Assembly (NCBI GenBank): GCA_003220795.1
Contig: QHTK01000064.1
Coordinates: forward strand, 1 to 49,156
DNA: 49,156 nt
Source of the DNA: Gemmatimonadota bacterium
GTDB lineage: Bacteria; Gemmatimonadota; Gemmatimonadetes; Gemmatimonadales; GWC2-71-9
Reading direction: 5' to 3'
Shown one piece after another: positions 8,749-16,745 of the stretch (positions are counted from its first letter, which is position 1; each line of letters opens with the position of its first letter). The position numbers were made by a program, and so were the translations under genes. The notes beneath the pieces are model-generated. The model worked only from the letters and a program-made list of their open reading frames with translations. It searched no databases and was not told the origin of the DNA.

Positions 8749-9135
8749 ATGGAGCGACCCGTTCAAGAATTGCCGGTCGCCTGGGCCCGTCTTCGCGTGG
8801 ACGTAAACTGCGGGCTGCGACGGGGCGGGTGGTACCGTGTCGTCCAGGTGACCGGAGCCAAGGCGGTCCTGGAGGTGACGCCCGAGCCCGTGCCCGTGCC
8901 GCGTCGCCTGCTCGAAACGGTGTTCCGGCGCCCGTTTCTCTGGTCCATCGTGCCGCGTCCTCGCGACGCCCGCAACGTCCCGAGCACCTGGGGCAACAGA
9001 TACGTCGTGTGCCCCGTGTGCAACACGCGGGCGCCGATCAAGGGTCATCCCGCCGACCTCGAGTGCCCGCGATGCCACGGTGTGTTCGGGATCGCCTGGG
9101 ATGAGCGGTACCTGGCGCCGGGCGCCAATCCTTGA
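8749..9135 (+). CDS. Zinc-ribbon protein of unknown function, copy 1
   Basis: This 128-residue protein has a hydrophilic N-terminal half with WARLRVDVNCGLRRGGWYRV, a central block LWSIVPRPRDARNVPSTW, and a C-terminal treble-cysteine zinc ribbon CPVC (88-91) and CPRC (106-109). There is no signal peptide or membrane segment, so it should be cytoplasmic. The protein encoded at 26852-27229 is a gapless paralogue: its four cysteines fall at identical positions, and a hand count gives close to half identical residues. The N-terminal WYRV block could form a small beta-barrel. I do not recognise a named family. A role in nucleic-acid or protein binding is only suggested by the zinc ribbon. Confidence 0.85.
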   Translation: MERPVQELPVAWARLRVDVNCGLRRGGWYRVVQVTGAKAVLEVTPEPVPVPRRLLETVFRRPFLWSIVPRPRDARNVPSTWGNRYVVCPVCNTRAPIKGHPADLECPRCHGVFGIAWDERYLAPGANP

Positions 9136-9246
9136 GCGCCGCGCGCCGTCCGCCCTCAGCCAACCAGCCCGCTCGTCCGTAGTCCCCTCGTAGGGCGCGC
9201 GACGCTCCGTCGAGCGTGAGGCCCACCTATCGAGAGAAGGCGCAAT

Positions 9247-9933
9247 GTGAATCCGACAACCGTCATAGTGTTCGCCGGTGCGACCCTGGTTGGTGGCATG
9301 AGCCGGATGCCCGCGGCCGCTCAGCGACCCGATCTCTCGGGTCATTGGACGTACAACACCGGGCAAAGCGACAACCCTCGCTCCATGATGCAACAGCGCG
9401 ACAGCGCCGGGGGCGATCGGGGCGGCTCTCCGGGGTTCGGAGGAGGAGGTGGCCGCGGCGGCTTCGGCGGCGGGCGTGGGGGCTTCGGAGGGGGACGGGG
9501 AGGGGGCGGAGGGTTTGGCCGGGGCGGGCGTGGAGGCCGTGGCGCCGACATGACCGACGAGCAGCGGCAGCGGATGCGCCAGACGATGGACCTCGCGTTC
9601 CGGCCGCCCGCTGCGCTCACGATCGTGGCGTCCGACTCGACCCTCACGTTCAAATCCGACAGCGGGGCTGCCCTGGTGCTGTACGGCGACGGCCGCAAGC
9701 TCAAACAGTCGGTGGACGGAGGCGGGGATGTCGAGATCAAGGCGCATTGGCAAGGCAATGATTTCGTCGTGGAGCGAAAAGTCTCCGGTGGCGGGAAGGT
9801 GACCGAGGACTACCTCCGCCCGCAGGATGGAAAGCAGCTCTACGTGATCGTGAGCTTTGACGGAGGCCGCGGTCGCAGTATCGACTTCCGACGCGTATAC
9901 GACACCGCGGCGACCGCGCTACAGCCGCAGTAG
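9247..9933 (+). CDS. Secreted glycine-rich protein
   Basis: The GTG at 9247 follows AGAGAAGG; an overlapping ATG at 9245 is out of frame and closes at once (ATGTGA). The product (228 residues) has an N-terminal signal peptide ending near PAAAQ, then RPDLSGHWTYN. A long Gly/Arg-rich stretch (about residues 57-98) follows, with repeated GGRGGFGGG units. A compact beta-rich C-terminal domain then has TIVASDSTLTFKSD and DFVVERKVSGGGKVTEDY. The segment MTDEQRQRMRQTMDL resembles short helical motifs of Spy/CpxP-like proteins. The next gene, a TonB-dependent receptor, also ends in a Gly-rich linker plus a helical domain, so the two may act together at the envelope. That link is inference. Confidence 0.8.
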   Translation: MNPTTVIVFAGATLVGGMSRMPAAAQRPDLSGHWTYNTGQSDNPRSMMQQRDSAGGDRGGSPGFGGGGGRGGFGGGRGGFGGGRGGGGGFGRGGRGGRGADMTDEQRQRMRQTMDLAFRPPAALTIVASDSTLTFKSDSGAALVLYGDGRKLKQSVDGGGDVEIKAHWQGNDFVVERKVSGGGKVTEDYLRPQDGKQLYVIVSFDGGRGRSIDFRRVYDTAATALQPQ

Positions 9934-9992
9934 CTCAACAGGCGTCCCGCCCGGCTCGTATATCCGTGGACCGCTCCCGAGCCCACGCTGTG

Positions 9993-12900
9993 ATGCCACG
10001 CCCGTTCCGCTGGCTGCTCGTCGCCCTCAGCGCCCTCGGCGCGCCGCTGTCCGGCGCGGCCCAGGTCGGCACGACCACCGATATCATCACCGGGAGCGTC
10101 ACTGGGCCCGACAGCCAACCGCTGCCGGGAGCCGTCGTTCAGGCGACGTCGCTCGAAACCCAAGTGTCGCGTCAGCGCACCACGGACGCCCGGGGACGCT
10201 TTACCATCCTTTTCCCCGACGGCGGTGGGCAGTACGAGCTCGTCGTGCGCTACCTTGGCTTCGCGCCGGCGCGGGTCGCGATCGCGCGCCAGGCGGATGA
10301 GGATCGCCTCGTGGCCAACGTGCGGATGGAGGTGGCCGCCGTGTCCCTCGACCCGGTCACCGTGCGGGCGCGTGCCCCGCAGCGCGGCGTGGAGCGACCG
10401 ACGCCGGGTTCCACCGAGCGCAACCTCACTCCCGAGATCGTTGCCCGCCTGCCGATCGACGCCTCGGACCTGAACACGCTCGCCACCCTCGCCCCCGGCG
10501 TCGTCGGGATCGGCGAGACCGACTCCACGAGCACCGCGTTCTCGGTTGCGGGCCAGCGCTCGACCGCCAACACCATCACGCTCGACGGCCTCTCGTTCGG
10601 CTCGGGGAACGTGCCGCAAGACGCCCTCCGCACGACGCGCGTGGTGACCAGCACGTACGACGTGGCGCGCGGCCAGTTCTCCGGTGGGCTCGTCGCGTCG
10701 ACCACGCGCAGCGGCACCAACGTTCCGCAGGGGTCGTTCACCTACGCGCTGCGCGATCGCGACCTCGCCTGGGGCGGCGTGACGGAGTCGCCGTTCAACC
10801 AGGGGTACACCCAGAACCAGCTGGGCGGCGGCATGGGGGGACCGATCCTACCCAACCGGCTGTTCGTCTTCGGCTCGCTGCAGGGGCGCTGGCGTGGCCA
10901 AGCCCTGCCGTCGCTCGTATCGGCCGATGCGCCCAGCCTCGAGCGGCTCGGGGTGAGCCCTGATTCGGCGGCGCGTTTTCTCGCGCTGGCGGGAGCGACC
11001 GGTGTCCCCATGACGGTGCCGGCACTGCCGGGTGACCGCGCCACCGACAATAGCGTCGCGCTCCTGCGGATCGACTGGAACCTCGCAGACGCGCAGACGC
11101 TGATGGTGCGGTTGGACGGGCGCTGGAGCTCGCAGGACCCCACTCGCGTGAGCCCGCTGGCGCTCCCCGCGACCGGCGGCACCCGGGCGCAGCGTGCCGG
11201 AGGCGCGATGGTTTCGCTGTCGTCGCACTTCGGCGCCGGCTTCATCAACGAGGTGCGAGGCTACCTGTCCACGGATCGCTCGGACGCGAGCGGGTTTCTC
11301 GAGCTCCCCGAAGCGCGCGTGCAGGTGGGCTCCAACCTCTCGGGGAGCGTCCCCGGAGGGGGGCGCGGTATCGCGACCCTGGCGTTCGGCGGCAACCCAG
11401 GCTTCCCCCAGCGCACCGACGCGACGAGCGGGGAAGTGACCGAGGAGCTCTCCTGGCTGTCCGCGGCCGCGGGGCACCGACTCAAGCTTGGCCTCTACCT
11501 GAAGGGAGCGCGCCAGCGCGCAGTACAAGCGCCGAACCAATACGGGACGTTCGTGTTTCAATCGCTCGATGCCCTCGCCGCGGGACAGCCGGCGCAGTTC
11601 ACCCGCACGCTCGCCCCGCTCGAGCAAGCGGGGACGGCCTGGAACGGCGCCCTCTACCTGGGCGACATCTGGCGAGCGGGCGGCGGATTGCAGCTCACCT
11701 ACGGCGCGCGGCTCGAGGCGGCCCGCTTCACCGGGGCGCCGCCGTACAACCCCGCCGTCGACTCGTTGTTCGGCGTCCGGACCGACCGGATCCCGCGGGA
11801 GCTGCACGCGTCCCCCCGGATCGGCTTCACCTGGACCGTGGGGGGCGGGGGCGGGGGGTCGGGGGGCGCCGTGCGGTTCGGCGAACCGCCCGGGACGATC
11901 GTGCGGGGGGGCGTGGGAGACTTCCGCGGCCTCACGCCGAGCGGGCTCTACTCGGCCGCCCTTGGGGCGCCTGGTCGATCGAACGCCGAGACCCAGCTCG
12001 TGTGCGTCGGCTCGGCGGTGCCGAGCCCCGACTGGACGCAGTACGCGCTTGATCCGGCGACCATACCGTCACAATGCGTCGATACGGCCACAACGATCAC
12101 GATCACTCCGCACCCCAACGCGACGGTGTTCGACCGGGAGTACGCCGCGCCGCACGCGTGGCGCGCCTCGCTCGGCGTCCAGCGACGGGTGCATGGCACG
12201 TACACCGTCTCCGTGGACGCGGCCTACGCCCGCGGCCGCAGCCAGTACGGGTTCCGGGATCTCAACCTGGTGGCCACGCCGCGCTTCGCGCTTCCGGACG
12301 AAGCGAATCGCCCGGTCTATGTGCCCGCCGACTCGATTGTCCCCGCGACTGGCGCGCTCAGCCTGCAGCAGTCCCGGGTGGATCCGCGCTTCGGCCAGGT
12401 GCTCGCGATCGGCTCGGATCTGCAATCCGATTCGCGGCAGCTCACGCTCGGGTTGGGCGGCTTCACGGCGCGGGGCGCGACGTTCCAGCTCTCGTACACG
12501 TTCACGCACGCGCGCGACCAGTCCTCGTTCTCGTGTTGCGCGGCGTCGCAGGGGTTCTCGGCGCCGACGACCGCGGGCGACCCCAATGCCCGCGAGTGGG
12601 CCACGAGCAGTTTCGAGCGACGCCACTCGTTCCTTGGCACCGTCACCTATCCGATCACCGGCGCGCTCGAGGTCACCGCCATCGGCCGGCTCACGTCGGG
12701 CGTGCCATTCACGCCGCTCGTGGGCTCGGATGTGAACGGGGACGGGGCGCGCAATGACCGGGCGGTGGTGTTCGATCCGGCGACGACGGCCGACACGGCC
12801 GTGGCGAACGGGATGCGGGCACTGCTGGCCACCGCGTCGCCCGGCGTGCGCACGTGTTTGGAGAGCCAGGTCGGCCGGGTGGCGGCGCGCAACTCCTGCA

Positions 12901-13679
12901 CCGGGCCCTGGCAGCCGTCGCTCGACCTGCAGGTCAACTGGCGACCGGGATACTTCGGACTGGACCGGCGGCTCACCGTGTCGCTGCTCACCGTGAATCT
13001 GCTGGGCGGTCTCGACGAGTGGCTGCACGGCTCGGCAAACCTGCACGGCTGGGGCTTCACGGCGGCGCCCGATCCGGTATTGCTCTACGTGCGCGGATTC
13101 GATCCCAGCGCGCCGCGGTACCGCTACGCCGTGAATGGCCGCTTCGGAGCCACCGCCGGCGCGAACGGCGGCGTGATCGTCCCGTTCCAGGTCGCGCTGC
13201 AGGTGCACATGACGGTCGGCCCGGACCGCACGCGCGACCGGCTGCGCGCCGCGTTCGGCGGGCGACGCGGTGGAGGCGAGGGAGGGCGGGGGAGTTCGCC
13301 CGGGGGCGAGGGCGGCGGTCCGCAGGATTTCGCCGCGCGGCTCGCGCGCATTCTCCCGAATCCGATCAGCGCGATCCTCGAGCTGCGCGACTCGCTGGCG
13401 TGCTCCCCCGACCAGGTCGTCGCGCTGCAGGCGATCGCCGATTCGCTCGATACGCAGAACCGGCCGGTGTCGGACTCGCTGCAGGCGGCGGTGCAGCGGG
13501 CGGGCGAGCGTCCGGACCCCGGGACCTTGTTCGCGCGGCTCCGCCCCAAGCTGGCCGAGGGACGCGAGCACATCCGCCGGGCCCTGGAGCGCGCCCGCAG
13601 CGTGCTGACGGCCGACCAATGGGCGAAACTTCCCGACACGCTCAAGACGGCGGGGGGACGGGGGGCCCGAGGCCGCTAG
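9993..13679 (+). CDS. TonB-dependent receptor (Oar-like) with extra C-terminal helical domain
   Basis: ATG 9993 gives a signal peptide (MPRPFRWLLVALSALGAPLS ... GAAQ); GTG 9966 would add nine residues. Residues about 30-125 are a carboxypeptidase-regulatory-like domain (ITGSVTGPDSQPLPGAVV). A plug domain follows, with FSVAGQRSTANTITLDGLSF, and then a long beta-barrel with strand-turn patterns. Unusually, the protein does not end at the barrel. A Gly/Arg-rich linker (about 1090-1115) leads to about 110 residues of predicted helix with LRDSLACSPDQVVALQAIAD and SVLTADQWAKLPDTLK, which resembles Spy/CpxP-type LTxxQ segments. The transported substrate is unknown. The gene's TAG stop shares CTAG (13676-13679) with the stop of the convergent amidohydrolase gene. 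Confidence 0.88.
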   Translation: MPRPFRWLLVALSALGAPLSGAAQVGTTTDIITGSVTGPDSQPLPGAVVQATSLETQVSRQRTTDARGRFTILFPDGGGQYELVVRYLGFAPARVAIARQADEDRLVANVRMEVAAVSLDPVTVRARAPQRGVERPTPGSTERNLTPEIVARLPIDASDLNTLATLAPGVVGIGETDSTSTAFSVAGQRSTANTITLDGLSFGSGNVPQDALRTTRVVTSTYDVARGQFSGGLVASTTRSGTNVPQGSFTYALRDRDLAWGGVTESPFNQGYTQNQLGGGMGGPILPNRLFVFGSLQGRWRGQALPSLVSADAPSLERLGVSPDSAARFLALAGATGVPMTVPALPGDRATDNSVALLRIDWNLADAQTLMVRLDGRWSSQDPTRVSPLALPATGGTRAQRAGGAMVSLSSHFGAGFINEVRGYLSTDRSDASGFLELPEARVQVGSNLSGSVPGGGRGIATLAFGGNPGFPQRTDATSGEVTEELSWLSAAAGHRLKLGLYLKGARQRAVQAPNQYGTFVFQSLDALAAGQPAQFTRTLAPLEQAGTAWNGALYLGDIWRAGGGLQLTYGARLEAARFTGAPPYNPAVDSLFGVRTDRIPRELHASPRIGFTWTVGGGGGGSGGAVRFGEPPGTIVRGGVGDFRGLTPSGLYSAALGAPGRSNAETQLVCVGSAVPSPDWTQYALDPATIPSQCVDTATTITITPHPNATVFDREYAAPHAWRASLGVQRRVHGTYTVSVDAAYARGRSQYGFRDLNLVATPRFALPDEANRPVYVPADSIVPATGALSLQQSRVDPRFGQVLAIGSDLQSDSRQLTLGLGGFTARGATFQLSYTFTHARDQSSFSCCAASQGFSAPTTAGDPNAREWATSSFERRHSFLGTVTYPITGALEVTAIGRLTSGVPFTPLVGSDVNGDGARNDRAVVFDPATTADTAVANGMRALLATASPGVRTCLESQVGRVAARNSCTGPWQPSLDLQVNWRPGYFGLDRRLTVSLLTVNLLGGLDEWLHGSANLHGWGFTAAPDPVLLYVRGFDPSAPRYRYAVNGRFGATAGANGGVIVPFQVALQVHMTVGPDRTRDRLRAAFGGRRGGGEGGRGSSPGGEGGGPQDFAARLARILPNPISAILELRDSLACSPDQVVALQAIADSLDTQNRPVSDSLQAAVQRAGERPDPGTLFARLRPKLAEGREHIRRALERARSVLTADQWAKLPDTLKTAGGRGARGR

Positions 13680-15427
13680 CGGTATTCGAGCTCGCGCCGC
13701 GTGTAGATCTCACCGCGACGCACCACCAGCGCGATGCGCCGCACGTTGCGGATGTCGGCGAGCGGATCAGCGTCGAGCACCACCAGGTCGGCCACCGAAC
13801 CGGTAGCGAGCGTCCCCGTGCTGTCCAATCCTGATGCGCTGGCCGCGGTGCGCGTGGCGGCGAGGAGCACATCTCCGGGCCTGAGCCCCGCCGACTGCAT
13901 CGCTTCGAGCTCCATGAAGACCGATGCCCCGTGCAGGGTGAGCGGGTTGCCGGCGTCGGTGCCCAGCGCCACCGGGATCCCGGCGTCGTGCACCCGCTTC
14001 AGGTTCGCCAGACCCTGCGCCAGGTTGCGCGCCGTTCGTGCGGTCCGCGCCGCGACGACGGAGTCGCTGAGACGCTGGGCGCGGGCCACGGTGTCGGTGG
14101 CGAGCGCCTTGGCGCGCGTGGCGGGATCGACGCATGCGAGCGGCTGGCGGTCCGGCTCGAACCGCCGGGCGGCCACCTGGCGGTAGCCGTCCGGAACCGT
14201 CAGCGTCGGCACGTAGATCGTACCCTGGCGCCGCGCCAGCGTGAGGAACTCTTCGTCCACCGGGCCGGACCACACCGAATGCACCAGCACCCGCGCGCCG
14301 GCGCGCACGGCGTCCTTCGCCTCCCACAGCCCGGTGGCGTGTACGATGAGGGGGAGCCCGACCTTGCGCGCCTCGTTGCCCGCGGCGTGCACCAGCGCGG
14401 ACACGCGGGACGTGTCGGGAGGTTGAGGTGGCATGATGTACCACACCTTGATCGCCGCCGCGCCCCACGCCTTGTGCGCCTGCACCGCCGCCCGCACCGT
14501 GGCGTCGTCCGCCATATAAATGAACTGGCGCTGGTCGGGGAGGTTGAGCCAGAAGTCGATCGTCGAGAGCAGCGGGCCGGCGGCCACCACCCGCGGGGCG
14601 GTGGTGCTCCGGGCGGTGCGCTGCTGCAGCTCGAGCGTCCAGGGATAGCCACCCACATCGAACACGGACGTGACGCCGCTGCACAGGTACGAGCGGTAGA
14701 AGCGCTCGGGCCGAGCGTGCAGCTCCGCCTCGACCTGCTCGTAGGGATAACGGTCGCGCAGGTCCAGGGCGTCGGGTCGCCCGTCCACCCAGCCGGTCTG
14801 CGAGAAATGCACGTGGGTGTCGATCAGGCCCGGGATGATCCATTTTCCGGCAGCGTTCACTGTGTCGGCGTCGGCCGGCAGGGGACAGGCGGCGCGTGAG
14901 CCCGCGCACGCGATGCGGCCGTCCCGCATCACGACGACCGCGTCACGCACCGGGCTCGCGCCGGCGGGGTCGACCAGCGTGGCACCGAGGAGCGCCGTTG
15001 CCGGAGGCGCGGCGCTCGGCGTGGGAAACGCGGTCGTCACCGCGACTTTCCATCCGGCCGGCGTACGGACGAACACGCGCTCACTCACGCCGCGGGCGCT
15101 ACCGCTCGAGTCCACGACGCGGTAGCGGTACAGTCCGTATGCGACGTCGGGCGACACCGGCACGATCTTGAAGTGTGTCGCCACCAGCGTGTCGGGCCAG
15201 CCGGCGTCTCGCCCGTTAGCGAACTCCTCATAGCCCTGCTGCAGCCCATCCGGTCCCACGCGCGCCAGCGCCGGCGTGTGCAAATAGTGTGAGAGATACG
15301 CGGCGCGATCCCGGGCATGAATCGCGGCGATGTTGGCGCGGAACGCCTGGAGCGGAGTGTTCTGGGCAGTGAGGCAGGTAAGGGGTGCGGCGGTGACGAG
15401 TAGGCCTAGGAGGGTGGAGCGGTGCAT
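13676..15427 (-). CDS. Secreted amidohydrolase with N-terminal NTF2-like domain
   Basis: ATG 15427 yields a signal peptide (LLGLLVTAAPLTCLTAQ). Residues about 22-132 look like an NTF2/SnoaL-type domain (HARDRAAYLSHYL ... VFVRTPAGWKVAV). Residues 145-583 are a metal-dependent amidohydrolase of the imidazolonepropionase/prolidase-like group. Visible motifs are the composite beta-sandwich start GATLVDPAGASPV, metal motif DTHVHFS with His205 and His207, AAIKVWYIM, LIVHATG, LVHSVWSG and the active Asp in ALGTDAGNPL, followed by AADLV-like ending SVADLVVLDADPL. The substrate is unknown but is likely a dipeptide or cyclic amide in the periplasm. It lies 7 bases after DUF445, so it is probably co-transcribed. 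Confidence 0.88.
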   Translation of the reverse strand: MHRSTLLGLLVTAAPLTCLTAQNTPLQAFRANIAAIHARDRAAYLSHYLHTPALARVGPDGLQQGYEEFANGRDAGWPDTLVATHFKIVPVSPDVAYGLYRYRVVDSSGSARGVSERVFVRTPAGWKVAVTTAFPTPSAAPPATALLGATLVDPAGASPVRDAVVVMRDGRIACAGSRAACPLPADADTVNAAGKWIIPGLIDTHVHFSQTGWVDGRPDALDLRDRYPYEQVEAELHARPERFYRSYLCSGVTSVFDVGGYPWTLELQQRTARSTTAPRVVAAGPLLSTIDFWLNLPDQRQFIYMADDATVRAAVQAHKAWGAAAIKVWYIMPPQPPDTSRVSALVHAAGNEARKVGLPLIVHATGLWEAKDAVRAGARVLVHSVWSGPVDEEFLTLARRQGTIYVPTLTVPDGYRQVAARRFEPDRQPLACVDPATRAKALATDTVARAQRLSDSVVAARTARTARNLAQGLANLKRVHDAGIPVALGTDAGNPLTLHGASVFMELEAMQSAGLRPGDVLLAATRTAASASGLDSTGTLATGSVADLVVLDADPLADIRNVRRIALVVRRGEIYTRRELEYR

Positions 15428-15434
15428 GGGCGTC

Positions 15435-16709
15435 TCAGTGCCAGAGGTGGTAAACCGTATAAATCGCCAGGCCGACGAGGCCACCCACCAACGTCCCATT
15501 GATGCGGACGAACTGCAAGTCACGTCCGACCGCGAGTTCGAAGCGCCGCGAGGTGGCTTCCGGATCCCAGCCGGCGACGGTCTGGGCGATGAAGTCGCCG
15601 ATCTCCTGCCGGTACTGCTCGACCACCCGCACCGTCAGGTCAGTCACCACGGCGTCGATGTCGTCGAGCAGCGCGTCGTTGGCGGCGAGCGCCTCGGCGA
15701 AGGTGCTGATGCCGCGGTCGAGCGGCCTCTCCCCCTTCGCCCCGTCCGTCGTCTGGGTGGCGTACTTGACGATGGCGCGCCGGGTCGCCTCCCACAGCCT
15801 CGCCGAGAGCTCGGCGGCGCCCGGCTCGGCGAGCCAGTCTTCCTTGAGGGCTTCGGTGCGCGCGATGGCGTCGGGTGAGTGCTGCAGCCGGTCGATGAAG
15901 TCCCGCAGGGCGGCGTCGAATGCGACGCGCAGCGGATGGCCCGGGTCGGTGGCGATGCGGCGCAGCAGCAGCTCGATGGCGCCGACGATCTTCTCGTAGA
16001 TCTTGTCGTCCACGGCGCCGGGGACCCACCACGGGCTTTCGGCGCGGACCTGTCGTCGAATCACGTCCCGGTTGTCGTGCACGGCCTGCGCGGCGAGGCG
16101 CACGGCCTCGCTCAAGAGGTCCTGATGGGCGTCGCCCGCCAGCACGAGCGAGAGCGTCTTGCCGAGGGTAGGGGCCACCCGCAGGGTGCGCAGCCGAGCA
16201 GTCACCACCTCGTGCACCAGCGGCCGCATCTCGTCGTCGGGCAGCGCGTCGAGCGTCTTGGCGATGCCGACCGCGACCTGCTGGGCGACCCGCCGGCTGT
16301 TCTCGGGCTGACTGAGCCAGACCGCGGCCCGGCGCGCGAGCGACATGGTGCGGAGTTTGGCGGCGATCACGTCGCGGGACAGGAAGTGACTCTGCACGAA
16401 GTTGCCGAGAATGCGGCCGATCCGCTCCTTGCGGGTGGCCACGATCGCGGTGTGCGGGATCGGCAGGCCGAGGGGCCGGCGAAACAGCGCGGTCACGGCG
16501 AACCAGTCGGCGAGGCCGCCGACCAGCGAGGCCTCCGCCGTGGCGCGGACGTAGCCGAGCCAGGGGTAGCGAGTCTCGAGCGCGGCCGCCGCGCCGAACA
16601 CGGCGGCGGCGAGCGCCAGCAAGCCGGTCGCCCGCCGCTTCATGGCGTCGAGCTGAGCCTGCCGCACGGCGTCGTCGGGGCGCGACCAGACGGGCGTTGG
16701 AACCGACAT
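15435..16709 (-). CDS. DUF445 family membrane protein
   Basis: This 424-residue protein has the DUF445 layout: an N-terminal cytoplasmic stretch and two hydrophobic helices (residues about 28-45 and 52-75). The signature LVGGLADWFAVTALFRRPLG and IPHTAIVATRKERIGRILG follows, then a long charged helical region and a final C-terminal membrane helix (VGGLVGLAIYTVYHLWH). Proteins of this family are inner-membrane proteins of unknown function. A TATCTT box lies 11 bases upstream of the ATG in the 36-base gap after the potassium importer gene, so the gene may have its own promoter as well as read-through. A 16-bp perfect palindrome (16732-16747) covers the end of the upstream gene. Confidence 0.92.
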   Translation of the reverse strand: MSVPTPVWSRPDDAVRQAQLDAMKRRATGLLALAAAVFGAAAALETRYPWLGYVRATAEASLVGGLADWFAVTALFRRPLGLPIPHTAIVATRKERIGRILGNFVQSHFLSRDVIAAKLRTMSLARRAAVWLSQPENSRRVAQQVAVGIAKTLDALPDDEMRPLVHEVVTARLRTLRVAPTLGKTLSLVLAGDAHQDLLSEAVRLAAQAVHDNRDVIRRQVRAESPWWVPGAVDDKIYEKIVGAIELLLRRIATDPGHPLRVAFDAALRDFIDRLQHSPDAIARTEALKEDWLAEPGAAELSARLWEATRRAIVKYATQTTDGAKGERPLDRGISTFAEALAANDALLDDIDAVVTDLTVRVVEQYRQEIGDFIAQTVAGWDPEATSRRFELAVGRDLQFVRINGTLVGGLVGLAIYTVYHLWH

Positions 16710-16745
16710 GCGAGTTCGGCAAGATAACGCGGAACGCGGCCGCGT

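Noticed and set aside
8092..9753. 553-codon minus-strand frame across three genes
   Set aside because: It spans the SRPBCC, zinc-ribbon and Gly-rich genes in frames that do not match any of them and shows no protein-like motif.
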